This document shows positions 52,436-61,838 of a stretch of DNA of 64,000 nt, piece after piece. The translations under genes and the position numbers were made by a program. The stretch is taken from the NCBI RefSeq assembly GCF_900102745.1, contig NZ_FMZF01000003.1, positions 362,485 to 426,484 of the forward strand, in the 5' to 3' direction. The notes under the pieces are model-generated. The model searched no databases, was not told the origin of the DNA, and was given only the letters and a program-made list of their open reading frames with translations. This DNA is from Geodermatophilus telluris. Lineage in GTDB: Bacteria; Actinomycetota; Actinomycetes; Mycobacteriales; Geodermatophilaceae. Numbering within the stretch: position 1 is the first letter of the stretch; every line of letters begins with the position of its first letter.

Positions 52436-55060
52436 GTGACAGCCGGCTCGGGGGAACAGGTCGACCACCTCTACAAGGTCTTCCAGCAGTTCACGCAGTC
52501 CATGACGCCGCACGATGCGGTCAAGAATCTGCAGATGTTCGGCGCGGATGAATCGATCATCCGCGCCGTCCGCGAGCGGCATGACGCCGAAAGCCTGCGC
52601 ATCCGGAATCTCGACGAGCCGTCCTCCGTCTTCTTGGACGGCAGGCAGACCTGGTACACGGGCCCCGACATGGACAACGACCGGAACTGGCCGGCACTCA
52701 TCGCGTCGTTGCGTCACAAGGGGTTCGGCGACGAGAACATCGAGGCAATCGACAAGTCCTCGACGAAGGTCGTCGCGCTGCTCGAGCATCCGAAGCAGGC
52801 TGCCTTCCGGACGCGTGGGCTCGTCGTCGGCTTCGTCCAGTCGGGCAAGACCACGAACTTCACAGCCGTCATGGCCAAGGCGGCCGACCGCGGCTACAAG
52901 CTCTTCATCGTCCTGTCCGGCATCCACAACACCCTTCGCCGCCAGACACAGATCCGACTTGTCAAGGATCTTGTCGAGTCGAACCCCGGGCAGTGGCACC
53001 AGGTCACGAGCGAGACCCATGACTTCCGGCCACCGCCGAACCCGAAGGCGTTCTTCGCCTCGACGGACCAGTGCCTGCTCCTGGTGGTCAAGAAGAACGC
53101 AGCCGTGCTGCGAAAGCTCCGGACGTGGCTGAGCAAGGCCGGTGAGTACCTCGAGAACTGCCCCACGCTGATCATCGACGACGAGGCCGATCAGTCGACG
53201 GTTGCCACGGCGAAGATCAACCCGTTGCTCTTCGACGTCCTGAGCAAGTTTCCCAAGGTCGGCTACGTGGGCTACACGGCGACGCCCTTCGCCAACCTCC
53301 TGATCGATCCCTCCGTCGAGGAGGACTTCTATCCCAGGGACTTCATCGTCAACCTCCCTCAGCCGGTCGGCTACCACGGCACCGAGGTGCTGTTCGGGCG
53401 GGAGCTGCTCGACGGAGAGGACCCGGCCGACCTGCCGGGCGGCCACGACATGGTCCGCATCGTCCACGACGACGAGGTGGACGACCTGAAGCCCCGCAAC
53501 AAGAAGGAAGCCGCGACCTTCCAGCCGGCCGTCACGCGCTCGCTGCAGGCAGCGGTTGAATGGTTCTGGTTGGCGACTGCCGCTCGACGTGCGCGGGGCC
53601 GAGGGAACCCGCACTCGACGATGCTGGTTCACACGACCACCGAGACCGTGGTGCACGAGGCGTTCAAGGAGCCCTTGCTACACCTGCGCTCATCGATCGC
53701 GGAACGACTGGACAAGAACGACGCGCGAACCCTCGACCGTCTGCGGGCGACGTGGGAGCGCGAGACCCGCCTCGTCCCGGCCGCGGATTTCGCCGAGGAC
53801 AAGGTCGCCTTCGACGTCCTGCTTCAGCACCTACCGAAGGTCGTCCGCGAGACGAAAATCATCGTCGACAACTACCGAAGCACCGACCGGCTCAACTACG
53901 AAGCCGGGCCGGTCACCGCGATCGCGATCGGCGGCAACACGCTGTCGCGAGGCCTGACCCTGGAAGGCCTGGTGTCCAGCCTCTTCGTCCGGGCTGTGTC
54001 CGCCTACGACACGCTGCTCCAGATGGGGCGGTGGTTCGGCTACCGCGACGGGTACGGCGACCTACCGCGCATCTGGATGACCGAGGAGCTGGCCGAGTGG
54101 TTCAGCCATCTCGCGACTGTCGAGGCCGACATGCGCCGCGACATCGACCGCTACATGCACAACCCGGCGGAGACCCCGATGACGTTCGCGGTCCGCATCC
54201 GATCGCACCCGAAGATGGCCATCACCAACAAGGCCAAGATGAAGTCCGCCATCCTCTCCCATGCCGCCTACGGCGGGACGCTCGTCGAGTCACGCTTCTT
54301 CGACGTCACGCCCGAAGGAAAAGCACGGCTGGCCGAGAACGCCGCTGCCGCCCGCTCGCTGCTCCACGACGCCCGTCGGCACGGGGTCCGAGCTGAGCCA
54401 CCGCGCCCGGAGACCGCGCTCTTCACCCAGGTGCCCCACGACGACATCGCCGCATTCCTGCGCAGCTACGAGTTCAACGAGCGATCGTCCGACGCTCACC
54501 GCGGGCGCCTTTTGGACTACATCAGCAGGCGCGCGCGTAAGGGCGCGCTCAAGCAATGGAGTGTCGCCGTGGTCGGCAACTCCCTGGCCGGCGCCACGAC
54601 CGATCGATGCAGCCTCGGCGCCGACATCGAGGTGCGGATGGTCAAGCGTGCCCGACTCGGCCACGAGTCGGAGCTGGACCCGGAGTCGGAGTCGGTCTTC
54701 GACGGCGTTGCGGACATCAAGACCCTCAGCAGCCGGCGGGACGAAACGATCGACCTGGATGTCACCGGTAAGGAGCTCGGTAGCCGGGAACGGATCCTGG
54801 CGTTGCGCGACGATCAACGACCGGATCAGGGTCTGCTGCTGATCTACCCGATCGAACCCGAATCCAAGACCGGGAAGGGCGGCCGCCTGCCACTCGACGC
54901 TCCGACCGACGACGTCGTGATTGGTGTTGCTCTCGTCTTCCCCAAGCCGCGCCCGGGTACCTCGGACTCGGACGTCGAGTACTGGAGCGCCGACCTGTCC
55001 GGTGTGGTGGTCGAGGAGGAGGACCTGTCTGTCCTGGACCAGGACGACGAGGCCGCGTGA
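52436..55060 (+). CDS. Z1-domain SF2 helicase
   Basis: An 874-residue protein from GTG 52436, AAGGAG 6 nt upstream; the longer frame from 52232 has no homology. Walker A is GFVQSGKTTNF near residue 135, the DEAD-like box LIIDDEADQST near 245, motif III YTATPFANLL near 280. The C-terminal part has AIGGNTLSRGLTLEG, LLQMGRWFGYRDGY and a long alpha-helical extension. That is the Z1 domain of restriction-type gene clusters. In the studied clusters, Z1 lies next to a MutL-like ATPase. It is the first gene of a five-gene operon, in which all others overlap by 4 nt. Confidence 0.92.
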   Translation: MTAGSGEQVDHLYKVFQQFTQSMTPHDAVKNLQMFGADESIIRAVRERHDAESLRIRNLDEPSSVFLDGRQTWYTGPDMDNDRNWPALIASLRHKGFGDENIEAIDKSSTKVVALLEHPKQAAFRTRGLVVGFVQSGKTTNFTAVMAKAADRGYKLFIVLSGIHNTLRRQTQIRLVKDLVESNPGQWHQVTSETHDFRPPPNPKAFFASTDQCLLLVVKKNAAVLRKLRTWLSKAGEYLENCPTLIIDDEADQSTVATAKINPLLFDVLSKFPKVGYVGYTATPFANLLIDPSVEEDFYPRDFIVNLPQPVGYHGTEVLFGRELLDGEDPADLPGGHDMVRIVHDDEVDDLKPRNKKEAATFQPAVTRSLQAAVEWFWLATAARRARGRGNPHSTMLVHTTTETVVHEAFKEPLLHLRSSIAERLDKNDARTLDRLRATWERETRLVPAADFAEDKVAFDVLLQHLPKVVRETKIIVDNYRSTDRLNYEAGPVTAIAIGGNTLSRGLTLEGLVSSLFVRAVSAYDTLLQMGRWFGYRDGYGDLPRIWMTEELAEWFSHLATVEADMRRDIDRYMHNPAETPMTFAVRIRSHPKMAITNKAKMKSAILSHAAYGGTLVESRFFDVTPEGKARLAENAAAARSLLHDARRHGVRAEPPRPETALFTQVPHDDIAAFLRSYEFNERSSDAHRGRLLDYISRRARKGALKQWSVAVVGNSLAGATTDRCSLGADIEVRMVKRARLGHESELDPESESVFDGVADIKTLSSRRDETIDLDVTGKELGSRERILALRDDQRPDQGLLLIYPIEPESKTGKGGRLPLDAPTDDVVIGVALVFPKPRPGTSDSDVEYWSADLSGVVVEEEDLSVLDQDDEAA

Positions 55061-56049
55061 CGCTCGACGGCGCACAGCTCGACCTGATCTGGGCCGCTGC
55101 GGCCGGTCGTCCAGTCGTTTCCGCCTTCCGCACGGCTCCCATCGGGGTCGATACACCCCAGGGCGCGGTGCAGGCGGGAGTCGACGCCGAGGGACACCGT
55201 CACCTTCTGGTGCCCTTGGCATCCAGGCACAGCCTCCAGGAGATCCTCGACGGCGACGCCGTCATCCTCCGCCGGAGGGCACTCGAGGACGAGCACCGCT
55301 ATCAGCAGTACGCCTCGCTCGAACTCATCGACGAACGTCAGACCGATCTGTTCACGGCACTCTGCGTCGAGGTGGCGGAACGGGTCGCCGCGACGCCTGA
55401 GCGAGCCGTTGCCGCACTGCGCGATGCGCTCAAGGACTGGCGCGCGCTCTTGGCGGGCAATCGTCAGGTCCTCACCCCTTCGGCCCTGGCCGGCCTCTTC
55501 GGGGAGCTGCACCTGCTCCGGTCGATGCTCCTTCAGGACACCGGTGCCGCCGAGTTCTGGACGGGGCCGAACGGGTCCGCACAGGACTTCCACCACGGCG
55601 GCCGCGCTGTCGAAGTGAAGACGACGACGGCACCGGAGGGTCGGTCCATCCGCATCCACGGCACCGACCAGCTCGACGTCGAGGCGCCTGGGCGGCTGCT
55701 CCTGCACTGGCTGCGAGTCCGCTCCGACCAGGGCGCGTCGGTGCCCGAGCTCGTCCACGACATCGCGCGGAGGACCGACGACACCGCCGGCTTTCGGAAG
55801 CGGCTGCAGGAGGTCGGCTACCACGAGGCGGACCGCGACATCTACGCGCGGAAGCGCTTCGACGTCATCGAGGTCCGCACGTACGACGTCGGCCCGGGGT
55901 TTCCTCGGATCACACCCGCCGGGCTGACCGGGGACGCCGCACTCGGCGGGGTCGGGCCGGTCGAGTACAGCATCGATCTGAACGCCCCGGCGGCCGACGC
56001 TCGTCGCGTCGATCTCGACCCGGCCTTGTTCCTGCTGGAGCGCACATGA
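55057..56049 (+). CDS. PD-(D/E)XK motif protein (DUF4420-type)
   Basis: A 330-residue protein starting inside the Z1 stop (4-nt overlap). The N-terminal half is beta-rich with LLVPLASRHSLQEIL. Then GLFGELHLLRSMLL, FWTGPNGSAQDFHHGGRAVEVKTTT provide the Glu, Asp and E-x-K of a PD-(D/E)XK nuclease near residues 145-190. The C-terminus is conserved in DUF4420 proteins. It is the predicted DNA-cleaving subunit of the Z1-MutL module, and possibly the effector. Confidence 0.85.
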   Translation: MTLDGAQLDLIWAAAAGRPVVSAFRTAPIGVDTPQGAVQAGVDAEGHRHLLVPLASRHSLQEILDGDAVILRRRALEDEHRYQQYASLELIDERQTDLFTALCVEVAERVAATPERAVAALRDALKDWRALLAGNRQVLTPSALAGLFGELHLLRSMLLQDTGAAEFWTGPNGSAQDFHHGGRAVEVKTTTAPEGRSIRIHGTDQLDVEAPGRLLLHWLRVRSDQGASVPELVHDIARRTDDTAGFRKRLQEVGYHEADRDIYARKRFDVIEVRTYDVGPGFPRITPAGLTGDAALGGVGPVEYSIDLNAPAADARRVDLDPALFLLERT

Positions 56050-57947
56050 TCACGCCACGCTGGTGGTCGCAGCCATTTCCTCCGACGGGTGCAATCGCCT
56101 CGGAGGGGATCCGCAACCAGCTCGGGCGGCCACCGGTGGACCCGCTGACGGTGTTCGTGCGCGAGACCGCGCAGAACTCCTGGGACGCCCGGCTCCCCGG
56201 CGTCGAGACGGTCTACCGACTCGAACTGACCACCGTGGCTCCGACTCACCGGCCGACCTGGGAGCGGCTTCTCACCCCGCCGGCTGCCGTCCAGGAGCAC
56301 CTGGGCGTCGGCCGGGCCGTGCGGACACCGAACCTGCGGCTGTTGTCCGTCGTGGACCGAGGGACGAAGGGTCTGGGCGGTCCCACACGAGCGGACCAAC
56401 TGGCCGACGGCCGCCGCGACTGGATCTCCTTCGTGCTCAACGTCGGAGAGAAGCGCGACACCGCATTGGGCGGCGGCACCTACGGATACGGCAAGGCCGT
56501 CCTCTATCGCCTGTCCCGCGTCGGGACGATCCTGGTCTACACGCGCACGGCGGACGAGACGGGCGCCTTGCACTCCCGTCTGATCGGGATCGCCCTCGGC
56601 AGCTCGTTCGACAATCGCGGCCGGGTCGACGCGGATAGCAGGCCCTTCACCGGTCGCCACTGGTGGGGCGATGTCCACGACGATCATGTGGAGCCGCTCG
56701 TCGGCGATGACGCGGACGAGGTCGCGCGAGCGCTCGGATTGAGCCCGTTCGAGCGGGGCGAGTCGGGCACCACGCTGGTCGTGATCGACCCGGAGCTGGA
56801 CGAGCTGGGCGACACAGCGGATGCAGCGAAGCACCTGGCCGAGACCATCGCCTGGCAACTGTGGCCCGTCATGCTTCCCGAACGAGGAACCGAACGGCTC
56901 GTACCCGAAGTCCTGGCCAACGGTCGCAGCTTCCCCGTACCTGAACCGGCCCGCCTACATCCGCTCAGTATGTTCGTCAACGCATATCGCAAACTTCCGA
57001 CCGACGTGGCCAAAACCCTCGAGTGCGGCAATCCTCGGCAGCGGCTCGGACGGTTCGCATTGGAACGCACCGTCGTCGTACCCATGTCGCCGAGTGCGGT
57101 CTCCATGGCGGCCAGCTTCGCCGGGGTCGACGGAGATCCGCACCACGTATGTCTGATGCGTTCGCCGGAACTCGTGGTCCGCTACCTCGAAGGACCGACC
57201 ACCAGCTCTGTGCACAGCGTGTACGCGGGCGTCTTCCGTGCCGACGACGAACTGGACGGCGTCTACGCGGCGGCCGAGCCACCCACTCACGACAACTGGG
57301 TATCCGAGCAGCTGACGGGGCACGAACGCACGTTCATCAGAACCACCTTCATGCGGCTGCGGGAGCAGCTGGCCGTCTTCCGCGCCCCGGTGCAGAACGC
57401 GGTATCCACCTCGTCGCGGACGGCCCTCGGCGCCGTCAGCAACTACCTGGGTGGGCTCGTCGCTGCCGCGTTCGCGTCCCCCGACGACCAGTCGTCTCCG
57501 CATTTCGCGGGCCGCCTCGACGACGGGTGGACCGGTACGACGAGCAGCCGACTTGACCAGGCAGGCGCCCAGGGCTCAAGGGCCGGCGCCCGACCTGGGG
57601 CAGCGACTCGTACGCGTGTCACCACGCTGATCGAGCCGCACATCGAGGCAGTGGACGGGGCCGTTGTCCTGGTCGCGCGGTATGGAGTTAACACGCCTGG
57701 CCCTGTTGAACTGAGCGCTCAGCTGTCCATTGTCGCCTGGGAGGGTCGCGAGACCGATCCGCCCGCAGGGGCGGCCCAACCGCGAGTGCTCGAGTGGCGG
57801 ACCGCCCACGGCCCGATCACCGAGGACTCGTGCACAGTGAACGGTCCCACAGAGGTCGAACTCGTGGTGATGCCGGTACCGGACACCGCCACCGATATGA
57901 GGGTCGTCGCCGCGCCGCTGGCTGAAAGCGCCGAGGGCGCCGCGTGA
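56046..57947 (+). CDS. MutL/MORC-like GHKL ATPase
   Basis: A 633-residue protein from ATG 56046 (4-nt overlap). The Bergerat ATP-binding motifs are clear: VRETAQNSWDAR (Glu, Asn and Asp), LLSVVDRGTKGLGG, and GGGTYGYGKAVLY. After a middle beta-rich region (S5-like, ~250-480), the protein has an alpha-helical linker and a small C-terminal beta-sandwich (~510-633). This layout is that of the MutL-like ATPases of restriction clusters that gave rise to MORC proteins. It likely acts as an ATP-driven clamp that couples recognition and cleavage by the Z1 helicase and the nuclease. Confidence 0.85.
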   Translation: MITPRWWSQPFPPTGAIASEGIRNQLGRPPVDPLTVFVRETAQNSWDARLPGVETVYRLELTTVAPTHRPTWERLLTPPAAVQEHLGVGRAVRTPNLRLLSVVDRGTKGLGGPTRADQLADGRRDWISFVLNVGEKRDTALGGGTYGYGKAVLYRLSRVGTILVYTRTADETGALHSRLIGIALGSSFDNRGRVDADSRPFTGRHWWGDVHDDHVEPLVGDDADEVARALGLSPFERGESGTTLVVIDPELDELGDTADAAKHLAETIAWQLWPVMLPERGTERLVPEVLANGRSFPVPEPARLHPLSMFVNAYRKLPTDVAKTLECGNPRQRLGRFALERTVVVPMSPSAVSMAASFAGVDGDPHHVCLMRSPELVVRYLEGPTTSSVHSVYAGVFRADDELDGVYAAAEPPTHDNWVSEQLTGHERTFIRTTFMRLREQLAVFRAPVQNAVSTSSRTALGAVSNYLGGLVAAAFASPDDQSSPHFAGRLDDGWTGTTSSRLDQAGAQGSRAGARPGAATRTRVTTLIEPHIEAVDGAVVLVARYGVNTPGPVELSAQLSIVAWEGRETDPPAGAAQPRVLEWRTAHGPITEDSCTVNGPTEVELVVMPVPDTATDMRVVAAPLAESAEGAA

Positions 57948-58837
57948 CTCGCGTTTTCCCCTTCCTGCGGCCGCCGATCGACGTCGTCTCGATCGGCCCC
58001 TGGTCCCGGCTCTCCCCTGACGGCACCGAGCCCCTCCCGGACAACCTTCTCGACTGGGACTACAGCACAACGCTGTCCCTGCACCGGCCGGTCATCGTCG
58101 ATGGCCTACGGCTGCGGGAGCTGACCGGTCTCACCGAGGACGCTGCGGTCGATCTGAGCGTGCAGTGGTTCGCGACCAACTCACTGCTGCGCGGTCGGGC
58201 GTGGCGATCTCCGCTGCCTGCCGACGATGCATTCGAGGTCACGATCGAGTTCGAACTGCCAGGCGGCGACCTCGGCGGCGCACTCGACCTCGTCACGAAT
58301 GTGACGCTTCGGTCACCGTCTCCCGGGTCCTCTGCGGCGGCCCCGACGCGTCCCGGCAGCGTGCTGTGGTCCGATCGACATCGGGTCGTCCTCGAGGGGG
58401 ACAACGCGCTCTTCCCGATCGCGACTGCGGACTTCCATGACCTGCCCTACCCGACGGGTGCCGGCTGGTACCTGCACATCGACGAAGACCTGGACGGCGC
58501 GGCACTCGGTTCGATCCTCCTGCTCGTGAACGAGCGCCACGACGTCGTCATGCGTGCAGTCCGATCAGCCTCCTCGCCCAGTGAGGCCGACCAGCGCGTC
58601 TTGTCCACTTTGCGGGCGGACGTCCTTCGCGTGCTGGTGGAACGCGCGCTCACTGATGAGGACCTGCAGGAAGGCGCCGACCACCCCGCCGGCTCGCTTG
58701 GAGCGCTGCTGATCAACGTCGTCCGGAATGCCTTTCCAGGATTCTCCATGGAGGCTCTCCGCCGTGAGCGACAGAACGCACCGGCACTGTTCAGCAGTCG
58801 CCTCCAGGAGACGTCCCAACTGCTGGTGGCGTCGTGA
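57944..58837 (+). CDS. unknown protein of the Z1-MutL module
   Basis: A 297-residue protein from GTG 57944 (4-nt overlap). I do not recognise the family. The N-terminal ~200 residues are beta-rich (FEVTIEFELPGGDLGG, VLWSDRHRVVLEGD, WYLHIDEDLDGAALGSI), probably a C2- or immunoglobulin-like sandwich; the last ~100 residues are helical (LRADVLRVLVERALTDEDL). No catalytic triad or Cys motifs. It might be a DNA-binding or bridging subunit for the ATPase. Confidence 0.75.
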   Translation: MTRVFPFLRPPIDVVSIGPWSRLSPDGTEPLPDNLLDWDYSTTLSLHRPVIVDGLRLRELTGLTEDAAVDLSVQWFATNSLLRGRAWRSPLPADDAFEVTIEFELPGGDLGGALDLVTNVTLRSPSPGSSAAAPTRPGSVLWSDRHRVVLEGDNALFPIATADFHDLPYPTGAGWYLHIDEDLDGAALGSILLLVNERHDVVMRAVRSASSPSEADQRVLSTLRADVLRVLVERALTDEDLQEGADHPAGSLGALLINVVRNAFPGFSMEALRRERQNAPALFSSRLQETSQLLVAS

Positions 58838-59622
58838 GCGTCCTCTACCCGCGACTGCTCGGAGACGCCGCCCGGGAGCTGCATCGCCAGTACCAGCACG
58901 CTCCGATCGCCGAGCTCCAGGAACGGCACTCTCTGCGCCACCCGTCCGCGGTGTTCGCCGCCACCGGTGGGCGGCGCGTCACTGCGGAGGAACTCCAACG
59001 CCTGCGGGACGACATCCTGGTCGTCGCTGCGCGAGCCGGCTTCCCGGACGAGAGCCGACGCCAGGACCGCATGACCTTCGACGTCGAAGTGGCGCAGCTG
59101 TTGCACCAGCGGTGCGGGTTGGTCGCGGCCGAGGCGTCCGTTAGGCCGATGTGGGCCTTCCTCGCCCTCGTGCTGTTGCCCGATGTCTCCTACTGGCGGT
59201 ACCCCCGCCCTCCGGGGGACCGGGTCCTGGGCACGGACATCACCCGACACGTGTGGGGCAGGCTCTGGTGGCGAGCGCACCTGCTGGCCCTGCCACAGGT
59301 CCACGAGCGGTACCGCCTTCTCGAGACCTTTGGCGAGGCAGCCTTCGACCAGATGTACGCCCGCAGGAAGTCGATCGGTGGCAGCCGCGCCCTCGTCCGT
59401 GCCATTGCGGACGTCTGGCCGGCGGTGGACCGAGGTCGAATCTCCGAGCGAGCCATGTTGATCGACGTGCTCAAGCGGCTGTCCCGCTGGGGAGCAGTAG
59501 TCGACTTCGAGTCGCTCGACGACGACGAGCTGAGGCGCCAGGTCCTCGAGGCGGTGACTGAGTCCGCGGTGCTGCTGGGCGCCCAGGCACAGGACGCAGG
59601 ACCAAGGCATCGGCGCGCCTGA
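58834..59622 (+). CDS. DUF6339-like protein of the Z1-MutL module
   Basis: A 262-residue, mostly helical protein from GTG 58834 (4-nt overlap), last gene of the operon. It contains FLALVLLPDVSYWRYP, RHVWGRLWWRAHLL and YARRKSIGGSRALVRAI, which I associate with DUF6339. There are no known active-site motifs. The Trp/Arg-rich centre suggests binding of nucleic acid, but this is only a guess. It meets the Vsr gene, which ends at 59630, tail to tail. Confidence 0.7.
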   Translation: MSVLYPRLLGDAARELHRQYQHAPIAELQERHSLRHPSAVFAATGGRRVTAEELQRLRDDILVVAARAGFPDESRRQDRMTFDVEVAQLLHQRCGLVAAEASVRPMWAFLALVLLPDVSYWRYPRPPGDRVLGTDITRHVWGRLWWRAHLLALPQVHERYRLLETFGEAAFDQMYARRKSIGGSRALVRAIADVWPAVDRGRISERAMLIDVLKRLSRWGAVVDFESLDDDELRRQVLEAVTESAVLLGAQAQDAGPRHRRA

Positions 59623-59629
59623 GCCTCGG

Positions 59630-60046
59630 CTAGGTCCCGCGGACCACTCGCTCGATGACGTCGACGGCTGCGATCGGGTTCTCGTGCTCCCAGAAGCGGA
59701 GCACCGTCCACCCAAGCTCTCGGAGGTGCTCATCGGTCTGGCGGTCGCGTTGCTGATTTCGCTCGAGCTTCGCGACCCACCACTCGCGGTTCGCCGTGGG
59801 GGTCGTCGCATGGATCGGGCACGAATGCCAGAAGCACCCGTCGACGAAGACGGCGACGTGTCGGCCACCGAAGACCATGTCCGCCCGCCGGCGCGGCAGT
59901 CCTGGCAACGCCGCATCGACCCGATAGCGAAGGCCCCGACGGTGCGCCTCGCGCCGTATAGCCACCTCGGGGGCGGTGTCGCGCCGCCGGGCGCGACTCA
60001 TCCGTGCCGCCACTTCTGGGCTCGATGCGGGGGGGCGAGCCGTCAC
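59630..60046 (-). CDS. vsr: Vsr-type very-short-patch endonuclease
   Basis: A 138-residue protein from GTG 60046, with GGGGGAGG ~10 nt upstream. It has RRRDTAPEVAIRREAHRRG at the start and RADMVFGGRHVAVFVDGCFWHSCPIH, the Asp, His and zinc-type Cys of Vsr. The end is ENPIAAVDVI. Vsr nicks next to T:G mismatches that come from deamination of 5-methylcytosine. It stands divergent to the second dcm gene and convergent to the Z1 operon. It could protect the genome against mutation caused by the two methyltransferases, or cut as part of the restriction system. Confidence 0.9.
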   Translation of the reverse strand: MTARPPASSPEVAARMSRARRRDTAPEVAIRREAHRRGLRYRVDAALPGLPRRRADMVFGGRHVAVFVDGCFWHSCPIHATTPTANREWWVAKLERNQQRDRQTDEHLRELGWTVLRFWEHENPIAAVDVIERVVRGT

Positions 60047-60256
60047 CCGCTCAGCCTCCCCCACACACCCATCCTGCTTGGCGACATGCGCAGTTGCCCC
60101 GCCCACCCCACCCGACAACAGCTGTAGGGGCCCGGGAAGGAACTGTCGTTGGGCGCGCTTACGGTCGGTGGCAGCCCGCGCTCGATAGTGTCGCGGGGAA
60201 GGACACGCGTGCCACTGCGAGGGCACGCGCCAGCAAGAACGGCGGGTGTTACCTCA

Positions 60257-61369
60257 ATGGGCGGAGCTGGTCGCGACCCTGATTCGACAGCGGGTGTGGC
60301 GACACCCCTGCGAGTGATCGACCTCTTCGCCGGTTGCGGGGGCCTGACCCAAGGCTTCAAGGAGACCGGGCACTTCGAGCCCGTGGCAGCGGTCGAACAC
60401 GACCTCGCCGCGGCCGCGACGTATGCGGCCAACTTCGGCGAGGACCACGTCCACTGGGGCAAGATCGAGGACTGGGTAACCGGGGAACTGCCAGACGCAG
60501 ACGTCGTCGTCGGCGGACCACCCTGCCAGGGCTTTTCAAGTCTGAACAAGCGCAGGATCGACGACCCCCGCAACGAGCTGTGGCGTCACTACGTGGAGAC
60601 GCTGATCAAGGTCCAACCGAGGGCCTTCCTCATCGAGAACGTCGACCGGTTCGGCGCGAGCGACCAGTTTCAGATGCTCCGTCAGGAGACCGATTCCGGC
60701 GGCTTGCTCGAGGACTATCAGATTGACGCCCGCATCGTGCGGGCCACCGAGTTCGGCGCGGCCCAGCTCCGCCGACGCTTCATCGTGATTGGCACCCATC
60801 GCGAACTGTCGAAGATCGACGTGCCCACTGGGTCGGTACCCCAGGACGAATGGCGGACCGTGCGCCAGGCCCTCGAAGGGCTCGACGAAGTCGTACACCC
60901 GGACGACCAGCGGCTCCCGTCAATGACGACCGAGGCCTTCGGACGCGTGCTCCCAGGCGTCTTCAAGTCCCCTGACCTGCACTTGACTCGTAACTACCAG
61001 GACCTGTCCCTCAAGCGATTCCGGCACATCCCTCCAGGGGGAGACCGCCGCAACCTGCCCAACAAGCTGAAGGCCCCGTGCTGGATCGGGCACAACTCCG
61101 GCTCGTTCGATGTGATGGGGCGCATGCACTGGAACCGGCCCTCGGTGACCATCCGGACCGAGTTCTTCAAGCCCGAGAAGGGCCGCTACCTCCACCCCGA
61201 ACAGCCTCGCGCCATCACTCATCACGAAGCCGCCCGGCTTCAGGGGTTCCCGGACGAATTTCTGTGGTGTGGCGGCAAGCTGGACATCGCCCGTCAGATC
61301 GGCAATGCCGTCCCGGTCGAGCTGGCACGCGGCCTGGCCCAGCACATTGCATCGGCGCTGGGCCGCTGA
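60257..61369 (+). CDS. dcm: DNA (cytosine-5) methyltransferase 2
   Basis: A 370-residue protein. I use ATG 60257 as start, but GTG 60296 directly before VIDLFAGCGG is possible. Motifs: VIDLFAGCGGLTQGF, GGPPCQGFSSLN with the catalytic Cys, LIENVDRF, QLRRRFIV and RQIGNAVPVELARG. The target region TIRTEFFKPEKGRYLHPE is highly similar to that of methyltransferase 1. The pair could therefore methylate the same or related sites, or be diverged to each serve one module. It is divergent to vsr. Confidence 0.92.
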   Translation: MGGAGRDPDSTAGVATPLRVIDLFAGCGGLTQGFKETGHFEPVAAVEHDLAAAATYAANFGEDHVHWGKIEDWVTGELPDADVVVGGPPCQGFSSLNKRRIDDPRNELWRHYVETLIKVQPRAFLIENVDRFGASDQFQMLRQETDSGGLLEDYQIDARIVRATEFGAAQLRRRFIVIGTHRELSKIDVPTGSVPQDEWRTVRQALEGLDEVVHPDDQRLPSMTTEAFGRVLPGVFKSPDLHLTRNYQDLSLKRFRHIPPGGDRRNLPNKLKAPCWIGHNSGSFDVMGRMHWNRPSVTIRTEFFKPEKGRYLHPEQPRAITHHEAARLQGFPDEFLWCGGKLDIARQIGNAVPVELARGLAQHIASALGR

Positions 61370-61529
61370 GGCGGCGCGGGGACAGCTGCTACATCGGGCT
61401 GTCGGAATGACGAACCGTAGCGCCAGCTGGTTGACCCTTTGAGGCTCATTGCTGCTCGGAATTGCTCGGAGCGGCGTTGATCGGCACTCGTGCTTCCTGT
61501 GCGCGGCTGCGCTGAGGCACACTCCCCCG

Positions 61530-61838
61530 GTGACGCTGGCGGAGGAGTTTCAACGGGCATGCCAGGCTGCTGTCGACGAGTCCCGAGAGCTGGGATATAC
61601 GCCGACCGCGTGGATCAGCATGATGAACGGCCCTGGTGGGGCCGCCACTGCTGCCCGCCGCCTGCTGACGAACGGTGACGTCCAGACGGGCTTCCAGCGC
61701 CTGATCTCAATGGGTAGGCGAGATCTCACTGTGGAGCAAGCCGTGTTGGATGAGTACTGGGTCGACCTGTTCACCGACGCTCACCGAGAAGCGGCACGCT
61801 GGCGACTGGCTCAGGCAGACGGCGACGGGCCTGCCTGA
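61530..61838 (+). CDS. small helical protein next to dcm
   Basis: A 102-residue protein from GTG 61530; the start is uncertain, as the frame is open upstream and the ribosome site is weak. It is helical, with LGYTPTAWISMMN, ARRLLTNGDVQTGFQRLI and LTVEQAVLDEYWVDLFTDAHREAARWRL. Proteins with such a C-terminus often accompany restriction genes, but I cannot name the family. Overall it has no catalytic motif. Confidence 0.6.
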   Translation: MTLAEEFQRACQAAVDESRELGYTPTAWISMMNGPGGAATAARRLLTNGDVQTGFQRLISMGRRDLTVEQAVLDEYWVDLFTDAHREAARWRLAQADGDGPA

